From Brevibacillus brevis NBRC 100599 (lineage in GTDB: Bacteria > Bacillota > Bacilli > Brevibacillales > Brevibacillaceae), in the NCBI RefSeq assembly GCF_000010165.1, contig NC_012491.1, positions 1,110,001 to 1,174,000 on the forward strand: a stretch of DNA of 64,000 nt. The letters are read 5' to 3'. The notes under the pieces are model-generated. The model searched no databases, had not been told where the DNA came from, and saw only the letters and a list, made by a program, of their open reading frames with translations. Each line of letters starts with the position of its first letter. Positions within the stretch are counted from its first letter, which is position 1. The position numbers were made by a program, and so were the translations under genes. Positions 60,114 through 64,000 of this stretch are shown here, in pieces.

Positions 60114-62462
60114 ATGGGCAAGACCAAGCATGGCGGACCAATTAAGCTGGATACTTCGTGGAAGCCTTCCTTATGGGCTTCACTGATGCCGATGGGACTC
60201 GGAAAAATCAAGCCGCATCACATTCGCGATACGATGAAGGTGGCGTATGACAATCGCGATAATTTGGGTTATGCCTATCGCATTTTGACCCAAGGGGTAT
60301 GTGATGGCTGCGCTCTCGGCGTATCCGGTCTCTACGATCAGACGTTGACTGGTCCGCATTTGTGCACCACGAGACTAAACGTACTGCGTCTCAATACCAT
60401 GCCTGCCATGGATGCCAAATGGTTTGAAGATGTAAATGCACTACGTAAGCTGTCCAGCGAGGAATTGCGTAAGCTGGGAAGAATTCCGTATCCGCTTTCA
60501 AGAAAGCCTGGCGAAAACAAGTTCACTCGCATTAGTTGGGATGAAGCGTTAAACCGCATCGCGAGAAAAATCAAAAACATCAGTCCGAAACAACTGGCCT
60601 TTTTCTTGACCGCTCGCGGGATTACGAACGAGGTATACTACACGGCAGCTAAAATGGCTCGTTTCCTCGGAACCAACAACATCGACAATGCATCACGTAT
60701 TTGCCACTCGCCGAGTAAGACAGCACTGAAGCGTTCGGTTGGGATTGGTGCATCGAGCTGTAACTATCAGGATTGGATTGGTACTGATGTGCTCGTATTC
60801 TGGGGCTCTGTACCAGGTAACAACCAGCCTGTATCGACGAAATACATGTATGCTGCGAAAAAAGCAGGAACGAAAATCATCCTGATCAACCCGTACAGAG
60901 AGCCAGCGATGGAGAAGTACTGGATTCCATCTGTACCAGATAGTGCTTTGTTCGGAACGAAAATTGCGGATGATTTCTATCAAGTGAATATTGGCGGCGA
61001 CATCGCATTCATGAACGGCGTGATGAAGATTTGGTTCGAGATGGAGGAAGCCAAACCAGGTTCTGCGATCAATCATGAATTCATCAAGGAGCATGCGAAC
61101 GGAATCGAGGAGCTGCGCAAGCATGTGATGAATGAATCGTGGGACAAGATCGTAGAATCCTCCGGTCTCAGCCGCGAGCGTATCAAGGAATTCGCAGAGT
61201 TGCTCGCTAACTCTAAAAATGGTGTATTCGTATGGAGTATGGGTCTGACCCAGCACAAATTCGGTACGGACAATATTTCTCAAGTAGCCAATCTGGCCGT
61301 CCTCCGTGGATTCTTGGGTCGCAAGCACACGGGTCTCATGCCGATTCGCGGACACTCCGGCGTACAAGGCTCTGGTGAAATGGGTGCCGATCCGTTCAGT
61401 CTGCCAGGTGGAGATTTTGAAGAGAAATCCTGGAACCGCATTGAAAAGCTCTGGAACTTCCCGATCCCGAAATGGCAAGGAGATATCGTCGGTATTTCTT
61501 TGGAAAATGCAGTGTTGCCAGATGGACATGAGCGCAAGACCAGATTGTTCTATACGAGTGGCGGCAACTTCCTGGAGACGATGCCAGATCCGGACTTCAT
61601 GCAAAAATGCTTGGAGAGCATAGAAGTTCGTGTACATCAGGACATCATTTTCAATACATCTACGTTGGTGGATGCGAAGGAAGAAGTCATCGTACTGCCA
61701 GCAATGACTCGCTACGAGCAGCCGGGTGGTGGTACTTCGACAAGTACAGAGCGTATGGTTTACTTCAGTGCCGAAGTGGAAGGGCCACGAATTGAAGAAG
61801 CTCGTTCGGAATGGGAGATTTACGTTGATCTGGCGGCACGGGTAAATCCGGAGAAAAAGCATCTGATGCATTTCTCAAGCGCAGCTGATATTCGTGCAGA
61901 GATTGCTCTGGCGAATCCGAACTACGATGGTATCCAGCATCTGAAAAACCGTGGGGATGTTTTCCAATGGGGCGGTGCATGGTTGTGTGAAGGCGGCGTA
62001 TGCCCAACACCGGATGGCCGAGCGAATCTGATTCCGATTGAGATTCCGGATTTGAACAAGCCAGAGGGACACTTCTATGTAACGACTCGTCGCGGTAAGC
62101 AGTTCAACTCGATGATTTATAGCAAGAAAGACCCGTTCAACAATGCGGACCGTTATGATATCCTGATCAATGCAGAGGATGCAAAAGAACTGCGCATTGC
62201 AGAAGGCGAAAATATCGTCGTTTACAATAAATATGGAACGTTCCAAGGACGTGCCAAATTCGAGGACACCAGACGCGGAAATATTCAAGTACACTGGCCG
62301 GAAGGGAACGTACTCATTCCGAAGGGTGTATACGAGACATACGCAGGTATTCCCGAATACAATACAGCCGTGAAGGTTGAAAAAGCGGACACTTTCCACG
62401 CCAATAAAGATTTGAAATACGTGGAGAGAGAAGTAGAAGATTTGGAAGTAAACGTCGGCTGA
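60114..62462 (+). CDS. formate-dehydrogenase-type molybdopterin oxidoreductase (FdhF/YdeP family)
   Basis: 782 aa. The N-terminal region has VCDGCALGVSG. The molybdopterin domains carry SWDEALNRIARKIK, ASRICHSPSKTALKRSVG (Cys in RICHSP as likely Mo ligand) and LRGFLGRKHTGLMPIRGHSG. The C-terminal dinucleotide-binding domain includes TRRGKQFNSMIY. No in-frame TGA suggests a Cys rather than selenocysteine enzyme. The family includes YdeP-like enzymes, so formate is probable, not proven. ATG 60114 has GAGGGGAG upstream. fdhD, mobA, moeA and mobB nearby supply its cofactor. Confidence 0.88.
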   Translation: MGKTKHGGPIKLDTSWKPSLWASLMPMGLGKIKPHHIRDTMKVAYDNRDNLGYAYRILTQGVCDGCALGVSGLYDQTLTGPHLCTTRLNVLRLNTMPAMDAKWFEDVNALRKLSSEELRKLGRIPYPLSRKPGENKFTRISWDEALNRIARKIKNISPKQLAFFLTARGITNEVYYTAAKMARFLGTNNIDNASRICHSPSKTALKRSVGIGASSCNYQDWIGTDVLVFWGSVPGNNQPVSTKYMYAAKKAGTKIILINPYREPAMEKYWIPSVPDSALFGTKIADDFYQVNIGGDIAFMNGVMKIWFEMEEAKPGSAINHEFIKEHANGIEELRKHVMNESWDKIVESSGLSRERIKEFAELLANSKNGVFVWSMGLTQHKFGTDNISQVANLAVLRGFLGRKHTGLMPIRGHSGVQGSGEMGADPFSLPGGDFEEKSWNRIEKLWNFPIPKWQGDIVGISLENAVLPDGHERKTRLFYTSGGNFLETMPDPDFMQKCLESIEVRVHQDIIFNTSTLVDAKEEVIVLPAMTRYEQPGGGTSTSTERMVYFSAEVEGPRIEEARSEWEIYVDLAARVNPEKKHLMHFSSAADIRAEIALANPNYDGIQHLKNRGDVFQWGGAWLCEGGVCPTPDGRANLIPIEIPDLNKPEGHFYVTTRRGKQFNSMIYSKKDPFNNADRYDILINAEDAKELRIAEGENIVVYNKYGTFQGRAKFEDTRRGNIQVHWPEGNVLIPKGVYETYAGIPEYNTAVKVEKADTFHANKDLKYVEREVEDLEVNVG

Positions 62463-62504
62463 CGAGCTGCAGCAATGGGTGGTCAAGATTAGGGGGAACA
62501 AGCC

Positions 62505-63764
62505 ATGCGTTTTTCGCGACAAACAATCTCGGTTGAGGAAGCGATGAGCAAGCTTTTGGCAAAATTAGTGACAGGGAGAACGGAACAAGTGCAGATCGGG
62601 GAGGCATATGGGCGGATACTGGCCTCTGATCTACGTGCAACATACGATTTGCCGCACTTTGACCGCTCGCCGCTGGATGGGTTTGCCGTGAGAGCTGCGG
62701 ATACGGTTGGGGCCTCCGTTGACCACCCGATTACACTAACAGTGCTAGAGACGGTTGCGGCCGGGCAAGTACCTACTAGAGAACTGAAAAAGGGCTACGC
62801 GACGCGGATCATGACAGGTGCGATGATGCCTGCGGATGCAGATGCGGTCATCATGTTTGAGCAAACGCATAACCCAGCCGAAGAGGCGGATACTGTACGG
62901 ATCAAGCGAGAGATGAAGCCTGGGGAAAATGTATCCCGTCGTGGTGAAGAGATGGCTAAAGGAACGATCATTGCCAAAACGGGTGAACGGATTAACGCAG
63001 GTACTCTCGCCAGCTTGGCTACGTTTGGCTTTTCGCAGGTCGAGGTGTTCTGCAAGCCGCGTGTCGGTCTGATTTCGACTGGAAGCGAGCTACTGGAGAT
63101 TGATCAGCCGCTTGCTCCAGGCAAAATTCGCAACAGTAATACGGTGATGCTAACTGCCTTGATTGCCGAGGCAGGGGGCATCCCTGTTTCGTTTTCGAGA
63201 TTGCCGGATGATCTGGCGGTGGCGAAAGCGAAAATTAGTGAATGCTTGCGGGGCGTGGATCTGGTCATTTCAAGCGGTGGTGTGTCCGTTGGGGATTTTG
63301 ATGTGATCGCGGCTTTAGTAGATGAGCCTGAGGTGGAGCTTTTGTTCAACCGGATCGCAATACGTCCGGGAAGTCCGACGACAGCCATGCTCATGGAGGG
63401 CAAGCCTTTGATTGCCCTATCAGGGAATCCGGGTGCCTGTTTTCTCGGGTTTGAGTTGTTTGCGCGAGCAGCCATACGTCGCATCTCGGGAGAAGCCCAT
63501 GTCGTGCAACAGGTCATTAAGGCTAGACTCGGGGTCGATTATACGAAGCCTTGCCCATACCCGCGTTACCTGCGAGGGAAGCTGCTCGAAAAAGACGGGG
63601 TTTTGCACGCAATCCCTGATTTCAATGAAAAGGCAGGGAATCTGGGGACGTTGAAGGACAGCGAATGCTTTATGATCATACCAGCCGGGGGAAGCGGGAA
63701 AAAAGCAGGAGAGCTGGTTGATGTGCTCACGCATGCAACCCCAACCTGGCGAAGAGAGGGATAG
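62505..63764 (+). CDS. moeA: molybdopterin molybdenumtransferase MoeA
   Basis: 419 aa. MoeA inserts molybdate into adenylylated molybdopterin. Motifs: LPHFDRSPLDGFAVRAAD, RIMTGAMMPADADAVIMFEQ and the active-site region SSGGVSVGDFD, RPGSPT and ALSGNPGACFLGFE. AGGGGGAA precedes the ATG. The mobB start follows its stop by 3 bases. Confidence 0.95.
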   Translation: MRFSRQTISVEEAMSKLLAKLVTGRTEQVQIGEAYGRILASDLRATYDLPHFDRSPLDGFAVRAADTVGASVDHPITLTVLETVAAGQVPTRELKKGYATRIMTGAMMPADADAVIMFEQTHNPAEEADTVRIKREMKPGENVSRRGEEMAKGTIIAKTGERINAGTLASLATFGFSQVEVFCKPRVGLISTGSELLEIDQPLAPGKIRNSNTVMLTALIAEAGGIPVSFSRLPDDLAVAKAKISECLRGVDLVISSGGVSVGDFDVIAALVDEPEVELLFNRIAIRPGSPTTAMLMEGKPLIALSGNPGACFLGFELFARAAIRRISGEAHVVQQVIKARLGVDYTKPCPYPRYLRGKLLEKDGVLHAIPDFNEKAGNLGTLKDSECFMIIPAGGSGKKAGELVDVLTHATPTWRREG

Positions 63765-63767
63765 CGA

Positions 63768-64000
63768 ATGATCAAGCCACCTTGTGTTTTGCAGATTGTC
63801 GGTTATTCGAACAGTGGCAAGACGACGCTGCTCACCAAGCTCATTCCAATTCTCGAAAAAGCAGGGATAAGGGTCGGGGTCATCAAGCATGATGGCGGCC
63901 ACGATTTTGAGTGGGATCAGCCAGGGAAGGACACTTGGCGTTATCGTGAAGCCGGAGCCTCGCTGGTTGCGATCACATCTAAAACAAAAACGGCCATCGT
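63768..64000 (+). CDS. mobB: molybdopterin-guanine dinucleotide adapter MobB (partial)
   Basis: The first 77 codons are in the window. Walker A motif VGYSNSGKTTLLTKLI lies at about 10-25, then GIRVGVIKHDGGHDFEWDQP and KDTWRYREAGAS, typical of MobB GTP-binding proteins that assist MobA. It runs off the window end. AGAGAGGG precedes ATG 63768 inside the moeA 3' end. Confidence 0.93.
   Translation, partial: MIKPPCVLQIVGYSNSGKTTLLTKLIPILEKAGIRVGVIKHDGGHDFEWDQPGKDTWRYREAGASLVAITSKTKTAI

Overview
The window looks like a chromosomal segment of a spore-forming, low-to-medium GC Bacillales bacterium, most likely Brevibacillus or a close Paenibacillaceae relative. The basis is an rRNA 3' end followed by a 13-gene tRNA block, sporulation genes (prkA, yhbH, a GerPA/PF-type protein with a SigmaK-like promoter), strong AGGAGG ribosome binding sites, frequent GTG/TTG starts and Firmicute-type regulators (T-box, L-box, c-di-GMP-I riboswitch, Fur, PerR and LexA boxes). 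Genus assignment is inference; no database was searched.

Layout. 1-2000: end of 23S rRNA and a tRNA operon (Asn, Ser, Glu, Val, fMet, Asp, Phe, Trp, His, Gln, Gly, Cys, Leu) with no 5S gene behind the 23S. 2-9.5 kb: housekeeping genes (NCS2 permease, B3/B4-domain protein, RNase HI, QueG, Ogt, a putative amidase, a ferric-reductase-like membrane protein, TrmL, a HAD hydrolase). 9.6-14.5 kb: small secreted and membrane proteins, then prkA-yhbH. 14.6-18.2 kb: a hydrolase, then a GNAT-like protein and a chemoreceptor-like protein transcribed from one promoter through a c-di-GMP-I riboswitch. 18.3-21.2 kb: a Crp/Fnr remnant and a polar amino acid ABC transporter. 21.3-34.6 kb: PadR/HAAS-VanZ, a glycosidase-like lipoprotein, LysR/SDR, a GerP-like protein, an FMN hydroxy-acid oxidase, a PAS-PAS-GGDEF-EAL protein, and a NAD-related cluster (Nudix/NrtR-like, isochorismatase, NadD-like). 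34.7-40 kb: YceI, a two-component system behind a ladder of 11-bp direct repeats, and a T-box-controlled alaR-alaT pair. 40-48 kb: an antibiotic kinase, a Fur-boxed TolC-like protein, small hydrophilic proteins, a LysP-type permease behind a lysine riboswitch. 48.9-50.8 kb: a compact phage-like switch made of an XRE repressor with two identical-architecture operators, an ImmA-type protease behind a LexA box, an S24-fold protein that has lost its catalytic dyad, and a BhlA/UviB holin-like protein. 51-55.6 kb: phosphotransferase, BtrH-like protein, dicarboxylate symporter, Rok-like DNA-binding protein, PerR-boxed Dps. 55.7-64 kb: a molybdenum/formate block (mobA, a His/Cys-rich repeat protein, fdhD, an OFA-type MFS carrier, an MpsC/DUF2294 protein, a formate-dehydrogenase-type molybdoenzyme, moeA, mobB).

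Most notable signals. (1) The leaders in front of the MFS carrier and the molybdoenzyme each carry two small hairpins with loops CGAAC and CGTTC followed by an intrinsic terminator. The loops are exchanged between the two leaders, so that loop-loop complementarity is kept. This looks like a kissing-loop regulatory RNA that I cannot assign to a known riboswitch class. (2) The SOS-linked XRE/ImmA/pseudo-S24/holin module. (3) The c-di-GMP riboswitch on a GNAT-chemoreceptor operon.
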